This document shows positions 1 through 11,465 of a stretch of 64,000 nt of DNA, in pieces. How positions within the stretch are numbered: position 1 is the stretch's first letter; each line of letters opens with the position of its first letter. Both the position numbers and the translations under genes were made by a program. Origin of the DNA: Dolomedes plantarius (lineage: Eukaryota > Arthropoda > Arachnida > Araneae > Dolomedidae); the NCBI GenBank assembly GCA_907164885.2, contig OU015490.1, positions 204,295,661 through 204,359,660 of the forward strand. Reading direction: 5' to 3'. Under the pieces are notes generated by a model. That model did not search any database and was not told the DNA's origin. It saw only the letters and a list, made by a program, of their open reading frames with translations.

Positions 1-196
1 AAGTTTAAATGTAAAAAAAAAATTAGTAGTCGACTGAAAAAAAGATTCGTTATAGCCGATTCTTAAGATTTCGGAAGTTTGCTATAAAAGGATAAATTAG
101 CATTAAATACAATAGGAAAACGGTGGGACCAAAATTTTTGTTCGCTATATCCATGAGTTCGTTATATACCGGGTTCGCTATAACGGGGTTCGACTG
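1..196. mobile_element. Partial pogo/Tigger-type MITE (right end)
   Basis: The segment carries repeats of the type TTCGCTATA / TTCGTTATA and ends GGGGTTCGACTG followed by TA. Ends of this shape, rich in short internal repeats and flanked by TA, are typical of pogo/Tigger MITEs. The left end is outside the window, so no target duplication can be checked. No coding potential is seen; the 68-aa minus-strand frame across it is low complexity. Confidence 0.45.
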
Positions 197-318
197 TATC
201 TGTTTTAATATGTATAAATACAGATTTGCATACGGCCTGAGTGAGTGCCGATGCAAATATACCCAAAGTTGAATGTCATGACGCTTTTGTATATGTGTCG
301 AATGAAATTATATTATAA

Positions 319-600
319 TCTATATATATAAAACAGTTCCGTGACTGACTGACTGACTGACTGACTCACTGACATACAACGCACAGACCAAACCGCTGGA
401 CCTAAAGAGCTGAAATTTTGCATGGCGATTCTTCTTATAGTGTAGGGGTGTACTAAGAAAGATTTTTGAAAAATTCTTACGAGAAAGATCCTAATATCAC
501 GAGAAAGATCCTAAAAATTCCTTTCAAATGAGATCTTTTTTCGAATCTTTATCTCCATTTTCTGATTTTTGGTGAATTTTTAAAGATTAATTTTTAGAAT
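319..600 (+). mobile_element. Helitron-type 5' terminus with CTGA repeats
   Basis: After A at 318 the sequence starts TCTATATATATAAAA, the same kind of 5' end as the complete Helitron-like unit at 48937. A (GACT)n run follows at about 341-370, and then a block reading roughly GCTGAAATTTTGCATGG that resembles the minisatellite units at 62100-63830. No matching CTAG 3' end was found, so the right limit is arbitrary. The AT-rich stretch to about 940 shows nothing else. Confidence 0.4.
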
Positions 601-942
601 TTAATTTATTAAATGCTGATCACGTGATTTCTTTTTCTGGTACTTTAAATAAATTTATCATCACGTGCATAACAACTAAATAGACAAAAAAATGTTTTTT
701 TTCTTGCTATTGCGGCAGACGATTGGACATTATCCAAAAAATATTAAAATACAATAAAAGATATGTTCCTCAAACTGTACTATATTAACTGAACTATATT
801 CTTTAGTATGTCCTATTGCATTTAATTTGAATATTTTCTTCTACATTATTTTGTCTATAAAAATATCCCTTACAATTTTTTATAAATATATATATATATA
901 TATTTTTTTACATCAATTGTATACATTGATCGTCGTATTTAT

Positions 943-948
<6 letters not shown>

Positions 949-1000
<52 letters not shown>
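949..1000. repeat. (TA)n microsatellite
   Basis: Uninterrupted TA dinucleotides lead directly into the terminal repeat of the Tc1 element at 1001. A shorter TA run lies at about 885-902. Confidence 0.9.
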
Positions 1001-1001
<1 letters not shown>

Positions 1002-1998
1002 TGCTGGCCACCCAAATTGCAACACCAAGAAAGAGAAGAGATATCACAACAAAATTTATTTTGTAGATAACATGTTGACCAAGTATTAAATGATTAAATT
1101 TATAGACTTCTGTGAAGTGTGGTTCCTGCCAAAATCAGTAGCCAGAGTAGCCGCCATTGTTGGAGATCACCGCTGCCACAAGCCTCGGCATTGATTCAAA
1201 GAGACTTTGGATTAGTTCTTGGGGTACAGCAGACCAAGCAGCTTCCACGCGTTGCCAAAGTTGATCTGCTGTGGCAGCTGGGGATGGAATCTGGGTCAAT
1301 CGTAGAGCAACCATGTACCACATGTTTTCTATCGGCGAAAGATCCGGAGAGCGAGGCGGCCAGGGAAACAATTCAATCTGGCGATTGACGAAGAACCGTT
1401 GGACAATGCGTGCCACGTGTGGTCGCGCATTATCCTGTTGAAATATGGCTGTGGGCAAGCCCTGAAGGTAAGGAAGGACAACTGGCTCCAACACCTCGGA
1501 GATGTAGCGCTGGCTGTTTAAAGTACCGGCAATGCGTACTAGAGGTGTGCGAGAGTGATATCCAATACCGCCCCATACCATAATACCTGGTGCATAACGC
1601 AGCTGTTCAGCATCCTCTCTTCACGGTGTCTCCAGACTCGAATGCGACCATCGTGGTGTTTCAGACAGAAGCGTGACTCGTCAGTAAAGACAATTTCATT
1701 CCATTCTGCCGTCCACATCCTTCTGTCATCGCACCATTGGCGGCAGGAGACGTCTGTGGTTCTGCGTCAAGGGTAGACAAAGCAATGGACGTCTTGCGGA
1801 CAGACCACTCTGCTGTAAACGACGTCGAATGGTACGCAAAGACACTGGATGATGCGTTACAGACTGCATGTGCTGTGCTATGGTTCGTGATGTGACTGAG
1901 CGGTCTGTCACTGCCATGCGCACAATTTGCCTGTCATCACGTGAAGTGGTGCGCTGAGGTGGATGCGATCGAACACGCCGGTCCGTCGTACCCTCCAC
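1001..1998 (-). mobile_element. Tc1-family transposon, 5'-truncated
   Basis: The 3' terminal repeat begins CTGCTGGCCACCC right after TA at 999-1000. The element reads toward lower coordinates. It stops abruptly at about 1998, where ZMYM1-like hAT sequence begins, and the 5' terminal repeat is absent, so this is a truncated copy whose loss coincides with the hAT junction. It is unlikely to be mobile. Confidence 0.8.
1135..1998 (-). pseudogene. Tc1-type DDE transposase remnant
   Basis: Tc1 transposases are nuclear DNA cut-and-paste enzymes with an N-terminal paired-like HTH and a DD34E catalytic domain. Here the C-terminal open stretch (1135-1581) has the second aspartate in QQDNARPH and the glutamate in SPDLSPIENMW. 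The 1726-1998 stretch has the second half of the HTH region (TIRRRLQQSGL). The first aspartate lies between them in VFTDESRF, in a third frame, so at least two frameshifts (near 1726 and near 1585) separate the parts. The extreme N-terminus is missing. The catalytic residues survive, but the gene is broken. Confidence 0.85.
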
Positions 1999-4262
1999 AT
2001 CGACGACGTCACATTTTTATCGCAATTTTGCAGAAATTGTAATTCATGTAAAAGTTCTGTTCCGTCTATATCTTTTTCGTTTTGATCTTTGTCGGTTAAA
2101 GCTTCATCAAGCTTTCTACAAAAATTAAATTGGTCATGGTCAGAATACTTGCCAAAATCCTCAATATTCCACAAAAATTTAAAAACATCAGAATGAGAGG
2201 ATAATAGCTCAAATATTTCATTGACAGATGAAAGAGTAATGTCTAACACTGCAAAGAAACAATTGATTTTAAATTTTAATTCTGGGTTTTCAATTGGCTG
2301 ATCTTCACTTTCGTAGGAAAATTGTTTTTTTAACTTTTCGTGGTCTTAAAAGTTCTGAATATTTGAATTTCAAATCTATTTCCAAGCAAGATGCCAATTC
2401 TTTGGCATCTACGAGCATGTTACTAAACTTTTTATCTGAACGATATTCCTTTAAAAAGGCATTCAGGTTGTTCAAACTTTCGCAAGTCTGCGAAATATTA
2501 AATTTTTTTGCTTGCAGAATCTTGGTAACAATATCAACTTTACTTAGTATTCTATACCACAAGACTAACATACACATAAACTCATAATTTAAATTTTTTT
2601 TTTAACTAGAGCAATAGCCAAATGTTTTGCACTGTTATCGAAATTTGTTCCAGACAAAATTTCGCCCAACTGGAATCTTAGAGGGGTTATTACATCAATT
2701 ATGCTAGACCATCTGGTATCCGACAAAGGTTTTAACGTTAAATTTGAAAAGTTACTTTTCAAAACAGACCACCGATTGGTTGAGGCAGAAAAAAATTACA
2801 TAACTCTTGAACAAGTGAGAAAAAATTTATACTGAACATATTGGATTTTACAGCATCGTTTATAACAAGGTTCAAACTGTGGTTACAGCAAGGTACAAAT
2901 ATTGCTCGTGAATTAATGTCTAAAATTCTTTTTTTTACACCTTGATATCTACCCTTCATATTGAAACCATTGTCGTATCCTTGTCCGCGCATATTATAAA
3001 TGTCTAAACCATAGTCTTCTAAAGTTTTTAGTAAAAAGTTGGTTAAACCTTCACCTGTTGTATCACTTACAGGACGAAATGTTAAAAAACGCTCTTCAAC
3101 ACTAAATTCATTGTTTTTTAAATTAACATATCTAATGCAAACAGAAATTTGCTCCTGGTTGCTTACATCCGGAGTACAATCAAGTAATATAGAAAAGTAC
3201 TTTGCTTTCTTAACTTCATTTAAAATATTATTTCTTATATTATCACCTAATAATTTTATCGTTTCATTTTGAATTTTATCTCCAAGATAAAGTGGCATAC
3301 TTTTTTGAGATCTATTAATATGTACAGACATAACTGGATCAAATTTTGCTATCATTTCTACACATTTTAGGAAATTTCCATTATTTCTTTCAAATAATTT
3401 ATTACTAGGACCACGAAAAGCGAAGTTTTGTTCAGCTAAAAATTGAATTGTATAAATTATTCTTTCAATGACACTCTGCCAGTGTTTAGTTTCACTTTTT
3501 AATAAATTTTGCATTTCGGAATCTACAGTTCGATTCTCTTTTAATCTTTCCAGTAAGTCTGACTAGAAACGTAAATTTTGAAAATGAGATTTACTTTTTT
3601 CGTGAATTTTCAAATGTTCACTTAAGTGATGCCAATCATTAAAATCGTCTTGATTACTTAATTTAGTATTTTTAAAGGTCAATGGATTACTGGTGTCATT
3701 GAATATTTTACAACAGAAACAAAAAACTACATTTTTCTTGATAGAATACAGTAACCAATCTCGCTGAACCTTTTCACCATTTGACAGAATTCGAGCGAAA
3801 TATACATCCGCAAACTTGCGTCCGCTTTTGTCTTTTGGATACATAGTTTTATTTTGAAAATACATAGGACCTTTTTCGACTAGTTCTTGCACCTGGGCTG
3901 GAGATAATATACTCGGCCAAAGACCTGGATCGTTAGAGAGAGGCGAATACGTGTCTTTGGATGATTCGTCTTGCTTACTCGAACATGATTGTACCGAGTG
4001 AAACGTATCAGAACTTGAATCTATTGGATCGTCATTGGCTTGTTTTCCTCATTCGGATGGCAACTTCGATATTGATGGAGTTGGAAAACCACTGTTATAC
4101 TTCTCAGTACTGTCTTGAAAATCTGTGGGCTTCCGAAAAATGTTGGTAGTTTTTAAATTGTTCTTCTCCAAGTCTTCCTCCCGTTTTCGCTTGCAAAGCA
4201 AGTTTTGATAACCAGACAATTTCTTTTTTTTCTTCTTCTCTGGCCATCTAAATAAAATCAAT
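1999..4262 (-). pseudogene. ZMYM1-like hAT transposase (TTF/DUF4371 type), degenerate
   Basis: Read from 4262 downward. First comes a basic N-terminus (run of Lys, then KLSGYQNLLCKRKRE), preceded by a good splice acceptor (TTTATTTAG) at about 4248. At 3563-3892 there is a TTF-type zinc finger region with CFCCKIF and a following His-rich stretch (HLSEHLKIHEKSKSHF). At 2759-3514 lies the DUF4371 core with the RNase H-like first Asp in SILLDCTPDVSN and the CNHSLNL motif. The frame then breaks near 2760 and 2580, and two more stretches (2305-2577 and 2000-2249) continue the family's alpha-helical insertion. The C-terminal dimerisation domain is lost at the Tc1 junction. These proteins are hAT transposases or their domesticated relatives. 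With at least three frame breaks this copy is dead. Confidence 0.8.
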
Positions 4263-4768
4263 AAAAAGTAAAGAAACACAAAGTTTTTCTTTGTTTTGTA
4301 TAAAAAAAAATATTAAAGAAAGTTCAAAATATAAAATTTTGTAATTCAGTTGTTATTTATAGCAAAACATGTTATCTGCCTTTTTTTACAAAATGTACTT
4401 ATGAGTATTTTGCCATTTTAATTTAAAACGTCACGTAAATAGTACTTAGTGATTTTTAATTTTCATTTTTTACAACTAAATTCACTATACTTACCCTAGT
4501 TGTGACTATTTAATGTGAAAAAGTACCTACATTTTGTAAAAAAAGCAAATAGCGTGTATTACCATAACAGTACTGAAATATTTTAACGCCAGATTTCGTT
4601 AAGTATTTAAAATTAGAAAAACTGAATGTATAATTAAAACTATGTAATTTTTTAAAAGCATTATTATTAAAAACTACAGGGGAAAAAGACGTAATGTCAC
4701 ATAATATCAATTACGAGAAACATCCGCTTTAAAGTTTAGAACTTCCAAGGATTTTTAAACACTATATG
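4263..4768. other. AT-rich non-coding stretch
   Basis: I see no gene here. It lies just upstream of the hAT pseudogene and may hold its first intron or 5' flank, since a splice acceptor sits at its boundary. The 66-aa minus frame at 4510-4710 has no recognisable features. Confidence 0.5.
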
Positions 4769-4776
4769 TATCAAAA

Positions 4777-4892
4777 CAGGGTTGAGATGATTTAAATCAG
4801 TTAAAAATTATCTAAAAAATCATAAAATAATGATTTAAAAAAAATTTGTTGATTTTTTATTTTTTTTAAAATCCTGATTTTTATCAACCCTG
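4777..4892. mobile_element. hAT MITE with perfect 8-bp target duplication
   Basis: It begins CAGGGTTGA and ends TCAACCCTG. The 8-mer TATCAAAA occurs immediately on both sides (4769-4776 and 4893-4900). An 8-bp duplication with CAGGG-type ends is diagnostic of hAT. At 116 bp it cannot code for anything and must have been moved by a related transposase. Confidence 0.9.
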
Positions 4893-5012
4893 TATCAAAA
4901 TAAAGTGAATAAATTTTTATTCATAAAATAAAGGTATCTTTATTTTATGAATAAAATAAAGATACATTATGAGATTTATTTTATGAGGTCGTTTCAAAAA
5001 CTCAAAACAGAT

Positions 5013-5280
5013 AGTGGGTTCGCGTAGTGGTTAAAAACTTCAAGCTGCCACACCACAAGTCCAGGGTTCGATCCTGCGACTAGCTATGGTCGATTCAGCC
5101 TTTCATCTCATGAGTGGGTCGATAAAATGGGGACCAAACATGCTTGGGTACTAACTCTGGGGGTACCGCGTCAGGCTGACCACCTGACCGAGACATATCC
5201 TCAAGAAAGCGGATATGGGCACCACCAGCCTTGGTCCACACGGACTGTTACGCCTTGAATTTAGTTTAGTTTAATAAAAA
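5013..5280 (+). mobile_element. tRNA-derived SINE
   Basis: The head has a pol III A-box-like stretch (TCGCGTAGTGGTTAAAAAC) and a B box GGTTCGATCC at 5065-5074, spaced as in a tRNA gene. A non-tRNA body follows (about 5090-5250), then an A/T-rich tail with AATAAAAATAAA. The first region probably descends from a tRNA. No clear target duplication was seen. Confidence 0.75.
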
Positions 5281-5389
5281 TAAATATGTCAAAATTCGTA
5301 AAAATACTCAAATATATGCGAATATTTAGACTGTTTTTTTAATAAATGGATGAATTTGAGATCATGCGAAATAAATTTTGAATGTATAT

Positions 5390-5625
5390 TTCCAAAAAGT
5401 TGTTGTAGCTCCAAGAATTCCACTAACACTACTTGTAATAGTAGCTGAAGCTGAGCTCAGTTTTTCTAAGCTGAAAATTTTAGAGTTATCTACGAACAAC
5501 AAATTAAGTGCGATTGAATGATCTAGCAATAATTTCTGCAGAAAAGACGATTTCTAAAACAATAAATTATAGAGATGCAATTGAGGAATTTGCTGCAATG
5601 ATAGCTGGGAGAATGATTTATTAAA
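5390..5625 (+). pseudogene. hAT C-terminal dimerisation domain relic
   Basis: One frame reads IPLTLLVIVAEAELSFSKLK, the hallmark of the hAT C-terminal dimerisation domain (usually PVTVASAERSFSKLK). After an in-frame TGA it continues NYRDAIEEFAAM and then a basic end. It is on the opposite strand to the ZMYM1-like hAT at 1999-4262, and could be the displaced C-terminus of that family or a separate copy. Confidence 0.7.
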
Positions 5626-5805
5626 TATTTTTACTACAGAACAAATTATAATCATATTTGTTTAATTTTTCTGCTTTATTTAAGTTCTGCAATTTTTAAA
5701 ATTTTGATTTTTTAAAAAAAGAAATAAAACTTTTCTTTCTACTTTATACATATTTTTCTCGAAATGTCCGTTATTCTTTTTAATAGTGATACATTCATTA
5801 CTTAA

Positions 5806-6499
5806 GGGTCCGGGACACAAAATTCTTCAAACTTTCGAAAACAATCTTAACTGCATTAAAAAAAATTCTGTTCTTTTCTGCTTAAAATGATGTTTAAATC
5901 ATGTTTCTATCTTATTTAGAACAGGAGATATTAATTTTTTTGTTTTGCAACATTCTAATAGCAGGCTTTCTTTGTTTAAACCTGTAAATGCTTTTCTTTG
6001 CTGATGGGATTTTTCACCATTTCTCGTCTTTAAATCGTTAGAAGTCAAGAACCGTTAAAGATAAATGGTTCAAACTTAGAACATGTCTTTTTCAATTATT
6101 TTGCTTTAATTTTGACACAGCAAAATTTAAAAAAGTATTTACTTTTGAAAATATGAGTTTTAAAAAATAAGTTAGAAAGTTTTTTTGGAAATTTTTACTC
6201 TAAATATTTTTAATTTTATTTAAATTAATATTTTTAAAAATGCTGAATCAAAATGAAAACTTACATATTTCTGTTTAATTAAATGAAAAAATTTTGAAAT
6301 TCGACAAATAATACTTCGAGTTATAACGATTTTAAATTACCCCACATTTTAAAAATTTTAAATTTTAAATTCTTTTTTAAACTTTATGACAAGTTTTATG
6401 ATGTGATTTTGTTTGCAAATTATGTAGTTAATCATCACAAAAAAATCCAAATTTTAACTCAATAAATAAAAAAAAATTTTAAATGTGTCCCGGACCCCC
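5806..6499. mobile_element. TTAA-flanked MITE with GGGTCCGGGACACA ends
   Basis: The left end reads GGGTCCGGGACACA after TTAA (5802-5805). The right end is its reverse complement, TGTGTCCCGGACCC plus two extra C, before TTAA (6500-6503). TTAA duplications fit the piggyBac or Kolobok superfamilies. The 694-bp interior is AT-rich without a reading frame, so it is non-autonomous. The superfamily cannot be fixed from ends alone. Confidence 0.75.
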
Positions 6500-6524
6500 T
6501 TAAGGGGATTTTTTAAATTTTTTT

Positions 6525-7198
6525 TATTTTCAATATTTTACTCCATATACAAAATGAGAATGATTAATATTTTTTTCTACTACATTAAAGACACTCAGAA
6601 TTCAAAAATAAGTATTATGGACAAGAACAAGACCTTCTTTTCAAAAAGTTCTTCAATAATGCTAGAATTTTTCAAAACGCTCCATGGGCATTATTTTTCC
6701 TCTGATTTCTTTCCAATTTCTCAGGATTGTTAATTGAAATATTTACCACAAAAATGTGCATCATTCTTTGAAACCACAATATTTTTCAACTTTATAGGCC
6801 ATGAAATGCAACAAAAACATAAAAAAAACCAGGCAGATTATAAAAAAATAGATAAATAAATAAATAAATAAAATAATAATAATAATATTTAGTGTACAAT
6901 TATGTTTATATATATATACGGTAAACGTCTATTAAAAATTTCAAGTTTTTAAATGATTTGGAATGCATATGTAGCATTTTGAAAAATGTTAGTGTTTTTG
7001 AAGAAATTTTTTAAATAATATTTGAAATACAGGCATTATTCTTCCAAAAAAATCCTTATTTTGAATTCTAAGGGTCTTCAATACAGCACCCCCCCCCCCC
7101 CAAAAAAAAAACATTATTCTCATTTTGTATATAGAGTTAAAAATTTGAAAAATACACATTATTCTCATTTTGTATATAGAGTTAAAAATTTGAAAAAT
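6525..7198. repeat. Inverted-repeat element (possible MITE)
   Basis: About 6525-6625 is inversely related to about 7025-7198. Shared words are CATATACAAAATGAGAAT on the left against ATTCTCATTTTGTATATAG on the right, and CTCAGAATTCAAAA against TTTTGAATTCTAAG. Target duplications were not identified. A C13 run at 7089-7101 lies inside the right arm. Confidence 0.5.
7111..7198. repeat. 45-bp tandem duplication
   Basis: Two adjacent copies begin ACATTATTCTCATTTTG at 7111 and 7156 and are almost identical, which indicates a recent local duplication inside the right arm of the inverted repeat. Confidence 0.85.
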
Positions 7199-7439
7199 TC
7201 GAGGTTGAAGGTTCCTCGGGAGCCTCTCCGAAAATTCGAAAAGGCGCCTTTTTTAAACCCTTACCAGTGTGGCCCGAGCTGGGTTCGGGCAACGAAAATG
7301 GGCACTATTTAAAATGTCTGAACGCAATTCGGGCAGGAGAAAACTTAATGGTTTTTATTCGTGATGTACGTTTTTCTTTCGAATGGACATTTAATATGGA
7401 GTTTTATTATTTTCACAATAGATGGCGGTATTTGTCTGT

Positions 7440-7627
7440 CATTTATCCATGAAGCTACAGAAGGAGCGGAATCTTCAATGGGGAATTTTTCGAAAAATGA
7501 ACCGATTGTTGTCGCTTACCGGTAGAGGGCGCGACATGCGATCGAAGTGACTATTTTACATTGAGTTATACGGCGTGGTGGTGAAAGTTGTTTTATAAAT
7601 TTTTAAATTTATTATGCGTGGAGAAAT
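7440..7627 (+). promoter_or_regulatory. Candidate promoter/5' UTR of the THAP gene with CTCF-like motif
   Basis: This CpG-containing stretch precedes the THAP start codon. TAGAGGGCGC at 7523-7532 fits the core of the metazoan CTCF consensus. No TATA box is obvious. The assignment rests on position and base composition only. Confidence 0.35.
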
Positions 7628-9124
7628 ATGCCAAACACGTGTTTTGCCCCGGGTTGTTCTACTGGCTATAGATCAGTCTTAAAAAGAAATAAAGAAACTG
7701 GACAGAGAAATCCTAGTATATTTGCTGCTCCTAAGGTAAAAACATTATTATTGTTTTGTGTTAATATAAGATGTATAATAATGAGAGAAAAGTACAGCTG
7801 CTGTGTTTTAAGTGAACGCAAAGTTAAGACATCTTAAGTTCTGCTGGAAATAAGCGTGTTTTATTTTTCAATCATCCCTATATCCCATCAAAAATAATCA
7901 TCACGTGTTCACAAAGCTCTATTGTATGTAAAAAGATGTAAATAATTACTCATACTATTGCTCTAAAGGAAATAGCTCATCAATAAAAGATGTACGATAC
8001 TTACGTATATAATGAAGCATTAGTTTTTGATGGTTTTCAAATTTTTAATTACAAATTTACCTTCATTAGCGATTGTAATTCATTTGATATGTTTGTGGTA
8101 TGTAACAAGTTATCAGAGAGTGAATTTTATACCAAGCATACAATTTTCATTTTATAAATATATATTGATTGTGTTTGTTGTTCATTTCAATTCTACTCAT
8201 TCCAGGATAGTGAACTTTTGGAGAAATGGCAAAAAGCCATCCCCAGAAAAGACAAAGTTTTCAGTAATCGTGACAAGCTCTGTGAGTTGCATTTTGAAAA
8301 AGAGTGTATAGAAAGGTCATATGTGACTAAACTCACTGATGGAACAATATTTACTCTTGAGAGAGGGTCACCTCTTTTAAAAGCAGGTTCTGTACCAACA
8401 TTATTCCCAAATTTACCAAAATATCTGTCTGTTAGAACATGCAAGAGAAAAGCTCCAGCTCCTCGTCATTCTTCATTTGAAAAAAACAAAAGGCCTAATA
8501 TAAGTACAGATGTTGAATCTCATACAGAAGCTGAACAACAGCAAAATTATTATTCTACATTTTTGATTCATTTAGAAAATATACAAAAACCAGATTCATG
8601 GTGGACAGTAGCATCTACTCAAGAGTATCTGATATGTTCAAAATGGAATTCTAAATATTCTTGTGAGCGACGAGTCATTATTTGTCAGGATTCATCTGTA
8701 AAAGTATGTACAGAATATTATTGTTTAAAAAAGTTGAAATTGCAAAATGGTTAATGGTTAATTTTAAAATGTTAAATGGTGTAAAATAATATTCTAAGTA
8801 TATTACTTCCACCTTAACTATTAGATATAAAAGTAATGAACAGTTGTTTCCAATTGTTGTGTTGATTAATGTAATCATAAGTACTTTTTTAAACAGATTT
8901 CTTTACTTTAAGAATACATGACATAATGAATTAATGCATATTGATTTTAATCATTAAATATTACTAATAATAGAAATTGAAGTACACTGCTTTTCGAATT
9001 TCAGATTTTTTTGGGAAATATAGAAATATCACTGGATGTTGATGTGCATGATATTGAAAGCCTGTCATTTTTACTACAGCGTGTTAATGATTTAGTAATT
9101 TGCAAAAATGCTGAATCAGTGTAA
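7628..9124 (+). CDS. THAP-domain zinc-finger protein, three exons
   Basis: Proposed exons are 7628-7735, 8206-8703 and 9005-9124, joined in phase 0 at AAG|GTAAAA...TTCCAG|GAT and AAA|GTATGT...TTTCAG|ATT. The product is about 240 residues. The N-terminal THAP domain (residues 1 to about 85) is complete: CFAPGC (Cys5, Cys10), the conserved proline-containing segment ending exon 1, W in EKWQKAIP, CELHF (Cys and His) and the VPTLFPN end, i.e. all C2CH ligands and the AVPTIF-like box. THAP domains bind DNA in the nucleus and occur in P-element-type transposases and host regulators. A basic stretch (KRKAPAPRHSSFEKNKRP) follows, and exon 3 is amphipathic. The frame can end at TAA 9122-9124 with AATAAA at 9384, but GTAAGT at 9121 is also a strong donor, so further exons are possible. 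No transposase core is seen. I cannot tell host gene from transposon remnant. Confidence 0.75.
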
Positions 9125-9410
9125 GTTTAATTTTAATCTGTTTCATTGGGTGGTAACATTTGTTCTTGAACTTTACTTATTGTTTTGATCAAATTTATCT
9201 ATAGTAAATTGTATATCACACATTTAATTTTTATTTTATAATAATGTATTAATAGTGTATGTTGTTAATTTCAGTTCTTTATAATTATGAAATACTTTTC
9301 TTCTATTCAATATATTTTGTGGTTATGGCAAATTGAGCTACACGTCTGAACTAAAGCCATCATTTTTTTTAATTGTGCACAGAAATAAAATATTTCCAGT
9401 TAACTTTTCT

Positions 9411-10870
9411 TAATATTGAATTTTATCACTATTAAGTTAGTTGATAAGTAAATAAGTTTTCATTGTGTGATAAATAATGTTGTTACTATAAATGCTTATG
9501 CAAAATCTGTTGAGTATAATTTTTAAAAAAATTAATATTTTCCTATCTTTTTACTGTGACTACAATGAAACCCATACTTTGTGAAAATGCGAAAATATAG
9601 CTGATTTGTCCTTATGAATGTTATTTGGGGATTTTTTCTTTTTAATTTGCTGAAAATATTTGTAATCGATAATTTACCAACTTGAAGGTAATTCCTGACA
9701 ATGCTGGAACCATAATATTGAATTTAATCACTATTAAGTTAGTTGATAAGTAAATAAGTTTTCATTGTGTGATAAATAATGTTGTTACTATAAATGCTTA
9801 TGCAAAATCTGTTGAGTATAATTTTTAAAAAAATTAATATTTTCCTATCTTTTTACTGTGACTACAATGAAACCCATACTTTGTGAAAATGCGAAAATAT
9901 AGCTGATTTGTCCTTATGAATGTTATTTGGGGATTTTTTCTTTTTAATTTGCTGAAAATATTTGTAATCGATAATTTACCAACTTGAAGGTAATTCCTGA
10001 CAATGCTGGAACCATAATATTGAATTTAATCACTATTAAGTTAGTTGATAAGTAAATAAGTTTTCATTGTGTGATAAATAATGTTGTTACTATAAATGCT
10101 TATGCAAAATCTGTTGAGTATAATTTTTAAAAAAATTAATATTTTCCTATCTTTTTACTGTGACTACAATGAAACCCATACTTTGTGAAAATGCGAAAAT
10201 ATAGCTGATTTGTCCTTATGAATGTTATTTGGGGATTTTTTCTTTTTAATTTGCTGAAAATATTTGTAATCGATAATTTACCAACTTGAAGGTAATTCCT
10301 GACAATGCTGGAACCATAATATTGAATTTAATCACTATTAAGTTAGTTGATAAGTAAATAAGTTTTCATTGTGTGATAAATAATGTTGTTACTATAAATG
10401 CTTATGCAAAATCTGTTGAGTATAATTTTTAAAAAAATTAATATTTTCCTATCTTTTTACTGTGACTACAATGAAACCCATACTTTGTGAAAATGCGAAA
10501 ATATAGCTGATTTGTCCTTATGAATGTTATTTGGGGATTTTTTCTTTTTAATTTGCTGAAAATATTTGTAATCGATAATTTACCAACTTGAAGGTAATTC
10601 CTGACAATGCTGGAACCATAATATTGAATTTAATCACTATTTAAGTTAGTTGATAAGTAAATAATTTTTCATTGTATGATAAACAATGTTACTATAAATG
10701 CTTATGCAAAATCTGCGTACAAAATCTGCTTATGCAATTAAATGCGTACTTTGTGAAAATTCAAAAATATAGCTGATTTGTCCTAGTCAAAGTTATTTGT
10801 TTTTTTCTTTTTAATTTGCTGAAAAAATTTGTATTCTGTAATTTACCAACTTGACGATTATACCTCCAGT
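9411..10870. repeat. 302-bp tandem repeat array (four near-identical units plus one diverged)
   Basis: The word ATCACTATTAAGTTAG recurs with an exact 302-bp step, starting at 9425, 9727, 10029 and 10331, with the fifth, diverged copy at 10633. Units 1-4 look identical over nearly their whole length. The last unit carries substitutions and indels, as is common at array edges. The array sits just 3' of the THAP gene. There are no spacers, so it is not CRISPR-like. Confidence 0.95.
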
Positions 10871-11465
10871 TTTTGAAAGTGTAATCTGAGATGCTTTGAC
10901 TGATTTTTTTTTTCCCCCAAAGGAAGATATTTTAAAGTATTGTCTGATTAAATACTGAATTGACTTCCTATTTTATTAGTCCTGATAAGAATTTATTTGG
11001 GATTGATAGAAAATGTTGCTTTTTTTTTTTTAAAGGCCTGTTATATATGATGTATTATTCATACTTATCTGCAAATAAAAATATTCTTATATTACTATGT
11101 GTGTGTGTGTTTTGGTTAATCAGTATTATTTCTCACAATTTTTTTCCATAAGAGATTATGAACAATGATAAAAAACTTTCTTCACAATTCTTTTCTGTAA
11201 TTTCATTTCCTTAATTATTAAATTATTACAGAATTCTGAACTAATTTATTCTGAAACCAATACACAATTATTCTGAAAAAGTTTATTTACTCATTTCCTT
11301 TAAGAATTTTATTGAATTGTAGCAAAAAAAAACACTTGAAATAAAGATTTTGAATGAAAATAAAAAATTGTTAAATTGAATAAATAAATTCATATTAAAT
11401 ACGCACTAAAATAAAACAACTTGTTTTCGCTAGGAAAAATACGAAAAATCCATATTAAAGCGTAT
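10871..11465. other. AT-rich stretch, no gene seen
   Basis: It contains poly-T runs and a short (TG)n at about 11100-11110. No reading frame has recognisable features. Confidence 0.6.

Noticed and set aside
1119..1388. 89-aa plus-strand frame
   Set aside because: Antisense shadow of the Tc1 transposase.
9411..10870. CRISPR-like or satellite array
   Set aside because: The units are contiguous 302-bp copies without spacers, in a eukaryotic context. CRISPR does not apply, and the few copies do not amount to a satellite.
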